A stretch of DNA of 64,000 nt from Malania oleifera. Its lineage: Eukaryota; Streptophyta; Magnoliopsida; Santalales; Ximeniaceae. The position numbers and the translations under genes were made by a program. The DNA lies in NCBI RefSeq assembly GCF_029873635.1, contig NC_080418.1, forward strand, positions 149,785,748 to 149,849,747, given 5' to 3'. Below the pieces are notes generated by a model. The model was not told the origin of the DNA and ran no database searches. It was given only the letters and a program-made list of their open reading frames with translations. This document shows, in pieces, positions 23,052 through 34,822 of the stretch; the first letter of the stretch is position 1, and each line of letters begins with the position of its first letter.

Positions 23052-24944
23052 TGTCACGCCCCAAACCCCGAAATGGGATCCAAGGGTGAAAATATAATCT
23101 AATATGATCCTGTATCTGATAAAACATCCAAAGATACAGTACAATGGATACGGGTTCGATCCTGTGGGGTTCCCAAGAACCCTAAACACATCCAAACACA
23201 ATCATATACGTAGCAAAAAAAGGTCATTATATTACAACATATATAGTACCATACCAGAGTTTATACAAGAGCAGAGCATAGCTTTTTTAAAACATACAAA
23301 CGGGTGCCCAAATACGTCTCAAAATGGCAACCCACCAAAAATACAATCCTAACACTTACCCAAGAGCTCAACGCAGTACACTAGCCACTACGCTCCCTAC
23401 ACTAGGACGCTAGTTCTGGTTACTCGAAGGACCTGTAAAAATGTACGTACAATAAGGGTGAGACACCTCTCAGTAAAGAATAACACAAGTTATATCAGTG
23501 TGTGACATTTGAGCGTTATCATGATACAACATACACGCAGTTCAATGCAGTCTAGTACTAGTTTACACTGTGCATACATGCATACACACACACATGATCA
23601 GCAAACCCGATGTTGTCACACCCATCGGCCCGAAGCCAGTTCGCGATAATCCAGCATTGGCACGTAGCCAACCCGCGAAGCACAGCGCCACCAGCACATG
23701 GCTAGTCCTCGACTCCCATGGCATCGTACCGATGCATAATTGGTGGATCCACACCCTTTGGTCTGATCTGTCGGAATAAGCTCATGCCCTCAGATATAGA
23801 GCCGAACATTCTTGCCCACATGACAGGCAGTAAAATACACGCCCTCGGATATAGAACTGGACACTCTTGCCCACATGCAGGCAATAAACACACGCCCTCG
23901 GATATAGTGCCAGACACTCTTAGTACCTGGAACAATTTTGGATCCGCATTCCTACTAGCATTTCAACATATCACACACACATGCATGCTCATATAACCAA
24001 ACAAACCACACCCATTTGGTAATCTAAAACATGGTTTTCCAAAAAAATATAGTTTAAACAAATTCAAGGCACGACCATCCCAATATCATAGTATAAATCA
24101 CCATATACCCACGGTTTTCAACAAAACCAAGGATGCAGCCCGTCGCTCCCTTTTTCCCAAAACTGTAATAATGAAAAATCCATCGTTTTCCCCATTAGAT
24201 CCTCCCAAATGAGTAGCCAAAACACACACAGGACCGTGGACCACAATTCCACTGAATCCGATTTCAAAAATAACCAATATAAACATAGTTCCCCTTACCT
24301 TTTCCCCGAATACCAAATCCTGAACTCCAAAGCTCCTAATCAGAGAACCGAGTTCCAAAACCTACAAATCACAATACTGAATATGCTTACAACACAGTTT
24401 CTTACAAAACTACAGGATCAGAATTGAAAATCGAGCCTTACCTCGATTTTTCGCCAAAACCCGAAAATCTCCGAAATGGAATTCCAATCTGTAGAACTTG
24501 TAGAGAATCCTTCCATGATTCTCGTGGTAACTTCCGATTCTTGATTCCAACAATGATTGACGAAGAAATCTAGAGAGAAAGAGAGAGTAGGGAGAGTTCT
24601 AGAGAGAGAGTGAGAGAGATATATTTGAAGTTACTTAGTAAGGAAGTAAAGGAAATTCCTATTTATAACCCTTTAACCTAGCTTAATTCATCTATGAAAT
24701 GGCATACTTGTCGACGAATCTTTCATTACCTTCGTCGACGAATCGGTGGCCTCGTCAACGAATCTGAGATCATTGGTTTTTTCGAAACTCAGCTTCTCCT
24801 CGCCGACGAGTTTATGAATTTCATTGACGAGAAGAACAAAAGCTTCATCGACGAAATCTGGCTTCGTCGACAAAATATGCCAAATTCCAAATTTGCTCCT
24901 CTCTTATTTATTTAAACCCAGTTATCACGGTTCGGGTTATTACA
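23052..24944 (-). repeat. 5' LTR of the Tekay/Del-type element
   Basis: Begins TGTCACGCCCC and ends TTATTACA. It has the same internal order as the other LTR, including (GA)n near 24570-24620 and about eight palindromes between 24685 and 24890. Confidence 0.9.
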
Positions 24945-26325
24945 AATATAATACTACAATATATAATACATATTTACTTTACTCTGTATCTATTATCTAT
25001 GTATTACTCATCTTTTCATGTTCTTAGTATTTCACATTACATATATAATTGACTTTCATATTTCACATCACGTGAATCTCACTTCCACATTTCACATCAT
25101 CCGCATTTCACATTCACATTTCACATTACTCTGATTTCATGCTACTCTGTATTCACGTCTGCATTCACATATTCTGTTCTTATATTTTTCACTGGTTAAA
25201 TTAAACAATTATACATTTAGAACTCACTACCAGATGGATAATCACTATCATGCTTCCCCCCATGACGGTTTGTGCTGCTCGAAGGCTTGACTTAACCTTG
25301 GTCAGCCCACCAGAGTTAAATAAAAAAATAACCTCTTCAGTCTGTAAGTCAGGTTGGTTTTCCCATACTGGTCTAGACTTCAGGGGGAACTCTACCCTAC
25401 ACAGTACAATCGACCATCCCATCTCCACACTCTCCACGAGACATGTGGGTGCACTAAGCTCTTCCAGAATTCACACGCAATAGTACTGTGCCTCACTATG
25501 GTCCATCGGAGTTCTCAAATCATACATTGCAATTCAACATTCAAGTCCAACTTTGATTAACAATACACATGCAATATAATCCCAATACATTTCAGTATTT
25601 CCAACATGTCATACATATATATATATATATCACAACTCCACTCGATATTTTCATTTTACTCATGCCACACATTTCAAATAATATGCATAATTATATCTTA
25701 TTAAAATAGTAAGCCAACCCATATTCATCATCCATATTATTGAAGATACACGTCAAATTATCCCCACAATTTTCAGAAAACTCATTACTTTAATCATTCC
25801 ATTTTCACAAATAATAACTATAGCCATAGGCTCAAAAACCACAATTCAAACGGTTGGCTTTTCTTTTAAAAATCATATGTTAATCATATATATTTATAAA
25901 CACATAAAATTTTCATTTTAACCAGTGAATTCACAAAAATTACTGGCTTAATCTATTCCTCTTATCTGATTTCCTAAATTACGCCGGCAGGGACCCTGAA
26001 ACTATGCCTGCAGCGCTCTCCCGAACCTTGATTCAATAACCCTAGTTCAATCAAATCAACCATAAATAAAATACTATTTTAACATTTATTAGGCACATAA
26101 ATTCTAAATAAACAATTGAACTCCCAAAAATAACTAATTTTCTTAATTCCCTAAATCTCACCCTCGCTTTGGAATGGTGCCTAGGACCCCCAAATTTAAA
26201 ATTTGCTCCGGCCAAAATGATGACGATTGAGACTAGGACCCCGTGGTGGTGCCCGATCGTCGATTTAGTTGAAGATTTAAGGAGAAATTGAGAAAAGATA
26301 GGGAGTATATCAGGGGGCACAACAA
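24945..26325 (-). repeat. LTR fragment of a Tekay/Del-type element
   Basis: Contains a GC-rich island (25240-25480) that matches, in reverse, 29080-29290 of the solo LTR at 27292-29871 (CCCCCCATGAC, GGTCTAGACT). It also has the GGTGGTGCCCGATCGTC segment seen again near 32640 and 33740. The far end is not resolved. Confidence 0.6.
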
Positions 26326-27555
26326 CTCTACTATATAGCTCAGTCTACTATCACACCACACTCTCTACGAGCCCGTGTGGTTGCACTAACTCCACTAGCA
26401 ATAGCATCATGCCCAATATCACAACCCATAATTAGGGTTTCCATATCCATCCAACAGGGTTATTACTACCACATACCAACAATCATTATGTGGTATTGAC
26501 ATTTCATCAATCACATGTTTGTATTCCTATTTCGAAATTTCACATTTCAATTCTTATAATTTAGTATTCATATTACAGAATTTTACATTGCAATATTTAT
26601 ATTACACATATTCACATTTCTCATAACCATATTTCAACATCTGTATTGTAGTATTCACATTACAATACACACATTCACATATTCTCAATTCCATATTCTC
26701 ATATCAACATTCATATATCATTATTCTCATTGCAACATTATCTTTGCAATGTTCACATTTTCAATATACCCATATCACATTCATATTACAGTATTTACGT
26801 TGCAATGTTTTCATTTCTCCTTTTCACATTTTAGAGTCTGCAGTGCAGTATTAACATTGAAATATTCACAAAATTGGTATTCTAAACTCAGTTTTCGCAA
26901 TACAGTATTCACAACTCATTTCATCTCATATTACTATATACATTTCTCATATTCATCATTTCTCAGAAAATATACATCTTTCAGTGCATTACACTTTCAA
27001 CATTTTTCCCCATTTCAAATATCATATCTCATTTCACATTTCATAATCTCAATTCACATTTTCAAGATAAATCATTTAACCCAATTTAAACATTTCTCAA
27101 TATAAATAGTATGCCACACAAATTTTCATCTGATATTTATATCATAATAAATTTAAGGTAAATATCATAATTTCATTTTCATATAATAACACAATCAGTA
27201 TTTCACAAAATCAATTGTTCTAATTTATTCCCCTTACCTAACTTACTGAGAGGTTCACTAACACCCTAAATCTGACGCTCATTGGCGTTCATGTAAAAAC
27301 CCCAAAAAAGAGATATAAAAGATTAATAGAATGATTTCAAAAAAAAAAAATTTAAAAAAAATTAAAAAAAAATTATTAATAATTAATTAATTAATTAAAC
27401 AAATTTTTTAAAAAAAGAAAAAAATTAATTTTAATTAATTTTTATTTTATTAAAAAAATATTATTATTAATATTCATTAAATATTATTATTTTATTATTA
27501 TTATTATTATTATTATTATCCTCCTAAAGCTTGTTGAAGCTTCAGGAGATTCAAA

Positions 27556-27560
<5 letters not shown>

Positions 27561-27621
<61 letters not shown>

Positions 27622-27663
27622 TTCTTCTTTTCTTTTCTTTTCTTTTCTTCTCTGCAACTCTCT

Positions 27664-27705
<42 letters not shown>
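27561..27705. repeat. compound microsatellite (AT)n, (ATT)n, (CT)n
   Basis: (AT)n at 27561-27592, (ATT)n at 27591-27621 and (CT)n at 27668-27705, close to the 5' end of the solo LTR. Confidence 0.95.
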
Positions 27706-27708
<3 letters not shown>

Positions 27709-28724
27709 ACATTCTCTCTCCCTCTCTTCTCGATTTTGTGACGGATTTTCAGCCAATCAAAAATTCAAAAATACCACTGGACTCCATTCACCGCTGCCGT
27801 CATTTTTACCAGAGCGGATTAGGAGCGGCGTAGGCGTATTCCCCAGGGTAAGTCATTTTTTCCTTTTTCTTTAATTTCTTGCAAAATATAAGCCCAATTG
27901 ACGAACGGACACCACCACGAGAATCTAGGGATGATTCTCTATAAGTCTAGTGGGACGGAATTCTCGTGGGGGTGTCAGACCAAAACCCCAAATTTGGGGT
28001 GCTGGGGTTATTAAGGGGCTTATTTTTAATTAATTAGTATTAATTTAGAAATGCTAAAATATTAACCATCTGGGATTGAAGTAGGATTTTTGAAATTTAG
28101 GGCTCGGGTGAGAGCCGCGAGTGTAATTTTGGGACCCCGCAGGTAAAATTTGGAAAATTAAGTGGGGATATTAAATAATAGTTTAAATATTAATTTGAGA
28201 TATATGGAGTCTAAGGAAGGCTAAATGAGTATTATTTTGAAGAAATATATTAATTAATCTGGGGAAAATATAAATTGTAGAAGTTAAATTTTGGGCGCCA
28301 AGGGCGTGAAATTTTGCGTCCTAACGAATTTCTCAGTAGTCAGGTAAGGGAATAAACTAAAGCAGTAATTTTCCATACAAATTATTATTGATTATGAGTA
28401 AATTTATTTTTAGAAAAGCATATGTTATATTGTGTATTACGAATGAAATGTACGATTGGAAAAATACTGCTATGATGATTAAAATGCATATGTGTGTATG
28501 AGATGTAAGGAATTCACGATTTTAGAATATGAAGTATGGTCGTTTTTTTTTTTTTACAACACATGTGTGACATGAATATTATTTTACGTGGAATGTATTA
28601 TGATTTGAAAAATTTTACGAAGGAAACATGTTTTCAGGTATTATGAAAAGATGAATTATGTTGTGATGGTTTTGACGATTATATGATAAATGATGTATTT
28701 TCAGAATATATATACCTGAAACAA

Positions 28725-28980
28725 TTTTGGTGCGAGGCCATATATTTATGTTATCGGCACGAGGCCGTATTTATGTTATTGGCGCGAGACCATATATTTA
28801 TGTTATTGGCACGAGGCCGTATTTATGTTATTGGCGCGAGGCCATGTATTTATGTTATCGGCACGAGACCGTATTTATGTTATCGGCACAACATCGTATT
28901 TATGTTATTGGCGCGAGGCCATGTATTTATGTTTTCGGCACGAGGCCGTAATTACTATATTTTTGGCACGAGGCCGTAAT
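28725..28980 (+). repeat. minisatellite, about ten units of 25-27 bp
   Basis: Units follow the pattern GGCACGAGGCCGTATTTATG. Versions with GGCGCGAGGCCAT and GGCACGAGGCCGT alternate for most of the array, giving a dimer period near 52 bp. It lies inside the solo LTR. Confidence 0.85.
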
Positions 28981-30055
28981 GACATTATATATATGATCAT
29001 GTATTATATGTTATCACCACTAGGATGTTAGTTTAGTTCAGTTCAGGGGCTCGGTATCGTAGCTATATGTGTAGATCAGATATCTACATCAGATTAATGC
29101 TAACCATCCCATGAGGGGATGGGAGATGGATAGTCGATGTGGCTTTCAGTAGAGTGTGGACGTCCACCTGACAGTCTAGACCAGGGTGTGGCGGGCTCAT
29201 CGTACTTACAGACATATTTGATTCGGCAGTGGTCGGCCAGCCATTGTCGGGTCCCGCCTTTGGGCTGCACAACCTGTCATGGGGGGTAATACATGACACC
29301 AGCTAGCTATTCATCCTGGGTTTTTTTTCAATACTACAGTTATAACAGATGATTTTATGTATGTTATGATTATTAACAGATGTGAAAATATATGTTTACC
29401 CAATACGATATGATGATGTTTATAGAATTATGAAATGTACTGTATACGTATAAATGCATTAAATATTCATGTTGCCATACAGCTGTATTTAGTTTATTTT
29501 CCCTTACTGAGAAGTGCCTTACCCCCGAATATTAAATAATTTTTAGGAAATCCAGTGAGATTGGCGAGCTAGAGCCGCCATTGAGTGATTGAAGCTTCCC
29601 TACTAGAAGGGTAAGCATTGAACTAGGATCGGGAGTTTTTGTTATTTGATCCTAGTGTTATTTTGACTTTTGGAGGTTATATATAATAACAGTATTTTGA
29701 TGTTATAGAAAGCTCTAGTATTATGTTTTATGATTGGATGTTTGAGATTTTATGTTTACTGCTGCTAGGTTTTTCGCTGTGTTTGACAGATGTTCCCGCT
29801 ACCCACGGGTTCGGGTTGACCATTTGATTTATTATGTAACATTTTATATTAAGAAATTGAGGGACGTTACAGTTCACATTTCAAAAGCCTAAAAATCACA
29901 TTTTTACCGAATTAAAATACCCAACTCCTAGGACATTTATCATTCAAAAATCTCTAAATTCTATATATTCCAAGTTAACTTAAAAATCCTTAAAGTATCT
30001 CACTTACCCTGGTTTTGGGATGAAGCACCAAAACTCCAATTTAAAAATTTACTCT

Positions 30056-30436
30056 TGTAAAGACCCGAAAAATTAAAATGATTGAAATAATAATAAAATA
30101 GATAAAATAACAAATAAATAAATAAAAGAAATGACATGGGAAAAAAAAATTTAAAAATTAAATTAAATTAAGATAAATTAAATAATTAGTTATTAAATTA
30201 AACATTAGTACATTGGATTTAAAAAAAAACTAATTGAAATAAGATATATATATATATATAAATTTAAATTAAGATAAATTAAATAATTAAATAATTAGTT
30301 ATTAAATTAAAAATTATTACATTAGATTTAAAAAAAAACTAATTGAAATAAGATATATATATATATAAAAGCAAATCTCCTGAAGATAACTTTAGGAGAT
30401 CTAGAGAACAGAGGAAGCCGCCCCCTCCTGCCCTCA

Positions 30437-30513
<77 letters not shown>

Positions 30514-32604
30514 TTCTCGACGGATTTGTAGCGGATCGGGAAACGAAAGGTACCGTTGAATTTCTGGTTCCGCTACCAACATTTCTATTGGAGCAGATTT
30601 GTCATGGGAACGACTTAAGCACTACTCCTGGGGAAAAGTAACTTTTCCCCATTTTCCTAATTTCTCTTTAAATATGTTGTTAAATCGATGATCGGGCACC
30701 ACCACGTAGTCCTAGTCGCGATTGTAGTCATTTTGACGTGGGGAAATTTTCAGTTGGGGTTTTCTAGACCCCACTTCAAAGCGAAGTGAGATTTGGAAAA
30801 TTTGACAAATTAGTTATATTTGCGGGTATAACTATTAATTTGGAAATTATAACCCTAGGAAATATTTAAAGAGTATTTTATTTAAGAATAATTTAATGAA
30901 ACTATGGTTTTTGAATCAGGGTCCGGGTGAGCGCCACGGGCATCTGTGTGGGATTCCTATTGGTATAGTTCGAGAATTCAGGCAAGGGAAAATTATATAT
31001 TAAATCAGATTTTATGAAATTAAAGGTAATAATTTATGTTATATTATATTTATGTTTTGATGTGAATTATTAAAATGTCAACCATGTAAAACTATGATTC
31101 CTGAGCCTATGACCACTTATTTAGTTATGTATTTGTGGAAATGAACTGAAGAGAGTGGAAGGAATTTTCTAGATAATTATGTAAGAAATGGAAATTATAT
31201 TTTCAGTAATTAAATGCTAAATGTGGCTTGACCTATTTTATAGGAATATGTATGAATTTTCCTGTTAAATTGTGTGGCATGAGATTTTGTGCAAATATAT
31301 GTTAAATGTATAAGATGCAAACTAAGTAAGTATTGAGAATAAAATATGATATGGACAATATCGCCTGTGTATGTTAAATGCAATCATATAAATGTAAGAC
31401 AGATGAAAGACAGCCATGTTAGCAGATTTTAGCGCATTTTTATGTGGACTAACTGTAGCAGATTCTAGCGCATTTCTATGTGGACTAACAAATGATGGCT
31501 AAAGACCAACTGTAGCGTGAATGAATGAAATGAAAATGTTATGCAATAAAATGACCATGAAATGAAATGACAAATGTGAACGATGTAAATGGGAAAGAGC
31601 CACTTAAAGTGAAATGCAATGCAATGTTAAGTTATGAACATGAATAAATATGTATGATTAAATAAAGACAGAAAGAATGATGTATTATGATATTAAAAGT
31701 ATTTATGTATGTAAAACATGTTACGATAGGGTGAGGCAAACTCTTCGCCTGTGGGCTTGTTGAGAAAGGCGAGTGCACTAGTAGCTTCAGAGGTGGCAGT
31801 AGCTGCATAACGTATTAGGGCAGAGGGAACCTATTTGTATGGGCGGGTAGATTTTCCTATCCTTAGGGCCTTTGTCGGTAAACTATTGTTGACTGTGTGA
31901 GTATGAGATCGAGTTAACACTTGAGAGCTTACAAAGTAAGGTGAGTGCCCTAGTATGCTTTAGTTGTGACCTCAGGGTTGCCTAAGTATCATAGCAGAGG
32001 GGTGCTACTTGTATGGGCGGGTAATCACCCCTATCCTTGGGTAATCTCGTGGGTTAAATATTTGCATGTGATTATTTAGGTTTAGAAAATGATTTCAAAG
32101 TTATGGTAATGATTTGCAAGTGTATTAAAATGATATATTTATACCTCATGTTAGTCATACGTTGTTTTAATATATATGTTTCTTCCTTTACTGAGATGTG
32201 TCTCACCCGAATATGAATTTATCTTTTTCAAGATTTCCTCGAGATTGAGCTTTAAGAGCTCGAGGTTTTTATAACATTATTGGGAAAAGAAAAAGAAAAG
32301 GGGTATAATTCTACGTTAATTTTGGGGAATGTAAATATTTATGTTTTATGTCTTTATGTGTTAAGGCTGTTGAGTAAGGAATGTTTGTAAAAACACTGAA
32401 ATGTTTTGAAGGTTATGTAGATTTATGAAAATGCAGATGATGGATGATTTATTATGGATTATAGTTAGAATTAGTAAACTCTGATATTATATTATATGGA
32501 GATTATGTTTATGTTTTCCGCTGCGTATATTATTAATTATGGATTATCAAGATTTTATTAGGTATAACGCGTTGGACCCGGGTTTAAGGGTTAGAGGCGT
32601 TACA
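30056..32604 (+). mobile_element. second solo LTR, Tekay/Del type, with target duplication
   Basis: Begins TGTAAAGACCC and ends GAGGCGTTACA, 2549 bp. It has a perfect ACTCT duplication (30051-30055 and 32605-32609). It is related to, but distinct from, the solo LTR at 27292. It carries (AT)n, a (CT)n tract of about 68 bases (30442-30509) and two GTATGGGCGGGTA blocks at about 31837 and 32012. No internal domain remains. Confidence 0.88.
30442..30509. repeat. (CT)n microsatellite
   Basis: About 34 uninterrupted CT dinucleotides inside the solo LTR. Confidence 0.95.
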
Positions 32605-32716
32605 ACTCTGCCTATGTTGTAGAGAATATTCGCAGGAACCCCGTGGCAGTTCCCGATCGTCAAACCGGGCTGTAACGAAGTTGGAAACGAAGAGAGAAGG
32701 TGAGGGTTTCGAGTTT

Positions 32717-32719
<3 letters not shown>

Positions 32720-32764
<45 letters not shown>
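32720..32764. repeat. (GA)n microsatellite
   Basis: About 22 GA units, at the place in the minus-oriented LTR where the sister copies carry their own CT/GA tract. Confidence 0.95.
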
Positions 32765-32767
<3 letters not shown>

Positions 32768-33071
32768 GAGGAGAGAGAAAACATTGCTGAAAATGAGGGT
32801 TTGTAAATATATAAGCCGACGTTCGTCGACGAGTTTAAGTAATTCGTCGACGAACCCATGCAGGCACTTCAACCTAAAATTCCCTAAACTCTCTCGGTAA
32901 TCTCTCATCTATGAGACACATGTACCTCGTCACCGAAATCTACGGGACATTCGTCGACGAAGACCCTAGGTTCGTCGACGAAGCCCTGTTTTCTCCCTTT
33001 TTTAAATTTCATTTTTCCTTCTCTTTCATTTCTTTTATTACTTTATTAATTTAATTTTCTGGGTCTCTACA

Positions 33072-33784
33072 AATATATTGCTGAAAATATTTATATCATT
33101 ATTTTAGGGTTTTACTCAACCCAACCCAACTTACACAAAATGTATATAATTTCAAAACTCCCATTTCATATGTCTGTATACCTAGGAAAACTTAGATATC
33201 ATTTCTGAAATCACATACTATAATTTAAGCAGTTAACTTTGTAAAAACGCTTAACATAATCTATTCTCCTTACCTGTTTCTAAAAAAAATGCCTGCACGA
33301 ATCCTATAATAGTGCCTGCGGCGTTCACACAAAACCTTGTATTCATAAACCCTAATTTAATCAGTTCAACCTCAGAATAATAATTATTTTAACATTTCCT
33401 AGGCCCCCGTACTCCAATTAATTAATTAAATTCTAAAGAAAATGCAGGTATGATTCACTTCCCATATTTAAATTTAATTTCTAACATATTTAAAAACACC
33501 AATATGATCAAATCCCCCAGTTTAATCTAATTCCAAAATATTCTCAGAAATCTAATTTAATCAAATCCTTGCAGTTTAACTTAATTCCAAAATATTTCCA
33601 GAAATCTAATTTAATCACTACAATTTAATAAATAAACTATAATTTTATTCCCCTTACCATATCCCAGGAGTGGTGCCTAGCAAGTCCAAACTTGAAATTT
33701 GCTCCGATTAAAATGACGAGAATCGAACCTAGGACCTTGTGGTGGTGTCCAATCATCGATTTGGCTAAAGATTTGAGGGAAATT

Positions 33785-33855
<71 letters not shown>

Positions 33856-34089
33856 ACCTTATCCCAGGAGTGATGTCTACGATGTCTTAATCACGAATCC
33901 ACTCAAGTTAAAATGTTAGTGGTCCAGTATAGAATCCAGTGGTATTTTCTAATTCTTCAATCGACTGAAAATTCGCCAAAAAATTGAGAAAGAGAGATGA
34001 GAACAACGAAGAAAGAGAGTGAGAGTTGGCGCAGGGGGTGCTTGAAATTGAAATGTAATTGAATCTGAAGCCTCTAAGGCTTCAGGTTT

Positions 34090-34134
<45 letters not shown>

Positions 34135-34270
34135 CATATTATAGTATTATATTAATATATTATATTATATTATTTAATTAATAATAATTATTAACTAATT
34201 AATTAAATAATTTGATTTTAGTTTTAATTTTAATTTTTAATTTTTAATTTTTATCTTTAGGATCACTACA
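33072..34270 (-). repeat. 5' part of a further Tekay/Del-type LTR
   Basis: Repeats the order seen at 25800-26300 (CCTTACC, GTGCCTGCGGCG, then GTGGTGGTGTCCAATCATCG). It then continues to a terminal GATCACTACA, which reads TGTAGTGATC on the minus strand and is a plausible LTR start. It contains (GA)n at 33788-33853 and (AT)n at 34090-34133. Its other end is missing or unresolved. Confidence 0.6.
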
Positions 34271-34770
34271 AATACCCTCATTGATATGAACTTTCCTACC
34301 AATTAGATGACTTGTGTAATGAATTAAATTATGTCTCAAAGACCTTGATGAGGATTCAATGGAACTATCACAAATTTAAATAAAGTAGGAGGTATTTTAG
34401 GAAAATACTTGTCGTTCTTTGTATGGAATAATTAGCTCATTAAATTAACAAGACTTTTGCAAAAGGGTTAAACCCTCATCTATTTTTATTGCGAGCAATA
34501 TAATTCCTTTCCAATAAAAAATTTTGCAAGGTTCCTTACCGTCCTTGATATTATTTGCATTTTAGAATTTGAAAGTGAGTTTTCAGCAAAACCACAAGCA
34601 ATTTGGGCCTACCATTCTCTCCAACTAGAAACGTTTCAGGATCCTTTGCTGGCGCCACATATAACACGCAAACGTATGGGCTCACAACCACCACCCGCCA
34701 TTCATTGGCTTCTCATTAACCACAACAAGATCATGTAAACATGTATCTGTAAGACTGTAACCCCCGTCTG

Positions 34771-34785
34771 CCTCTCTCTCTCTCT
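34771..34785 (+). promoter_or_regulatory. pyrimidine patch upstream of the PTC52-like start
   Basis: A CT-rich run lies 38-52 bases before the start codon. Such patches are common in plant core promoters and leaders. No convincing TATA box was picked out. Confidence 0.3.
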
Positions 34786-34822
34786 GGGCTTCGAGCGTTG
34801 ACAGCGAAACAAACAAGCTGCC

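Larger units (their letters stand above)
16150..24944 (-). mobile_element. Ty3/Gypsy chromovirus, Tekay/Del type, broken
   Basis: An 8.8-kb element with long LTRs (16150-18008 and 23052-24944) and a perfect target duplication AATAT (16145-16149 and 24945-24949). It lies on the minus strand. The primer binding site next to the right LTR reads TTGGTATCAAAGC, matching initiator tRNA-Met with one mismatch. The polypurine tract (18009-18025) lies by the left LTR. Gag, zinc knuckle, protease (LFDSGATHSFV), RT ([13 protein letters not shown] and a polymerase active site), RNase H, integrase (FNPQTDEQSERTIQ) and a C-terminal chromodomain-like region are recognisable in the right order. The coding region is broken in many places. 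The LTRs differ by roughly 5-10% by eye, suggesting a few million years. Confidence 0.93.
27292..29871 (+). mobile_element. solo LTR, Tekay/Del type, with target duplication
   Basis: Begins TGTAAAAACCCC and ends GGGACGTTACA, 2580 bp. It is flanked by a perfect GTTCA duplication (27287-27291 and 29872-29876). No internal domain is present, so this is the usual product of recombination between the two LTRs of a former full element. It holds AT, ATT and CT microsatellites near 27481-27705 and a minisatellite at 28725-28980. Confidence 0.88.
26326..33071 (-). repeat. LTR fragment interrupted by two solo LTRs
   Basis: The parts 26326-27291, 29872-30055 and 32605-33071 together look like one minus-oriented LTR of the same family. 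They carry the two expected CTTACC landmarks, a GTTCCCGATCGTC segment and a terminal TCTCTACA. Two solo LTRs with their own target duplications split it. The 32605-33071 part carries a (GA)n tract and five TCGTCGACGA-type palindromes. Confidence 0.55.

Noticed and set aside
27516-27710. Small open frame rich in Arg-Glu and Asn
   Set aside because: It translates only microsatellites (CT, ATT and AT runs).
28725-28980. CRISPR-like array
   Set aside because: Units are contiguous with no unique spacers, and the DNA is plant nuclear. It is a minisatellite in an LTR.
28683-29031. Overlapping open frames of 68-98 codons with repeated RPYLCYRH-type segments
   Set aside because: They are readings of the minisatellite and not protein-coding by composition.
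33072-33076. AATAT after the LTR end at 33071 as partner of AATAT at 16145 or 24945
   Set aside because: The 16145 and 24945 copies already pair with each other around a complete element. The third is a chance match in AT-rich DNA.
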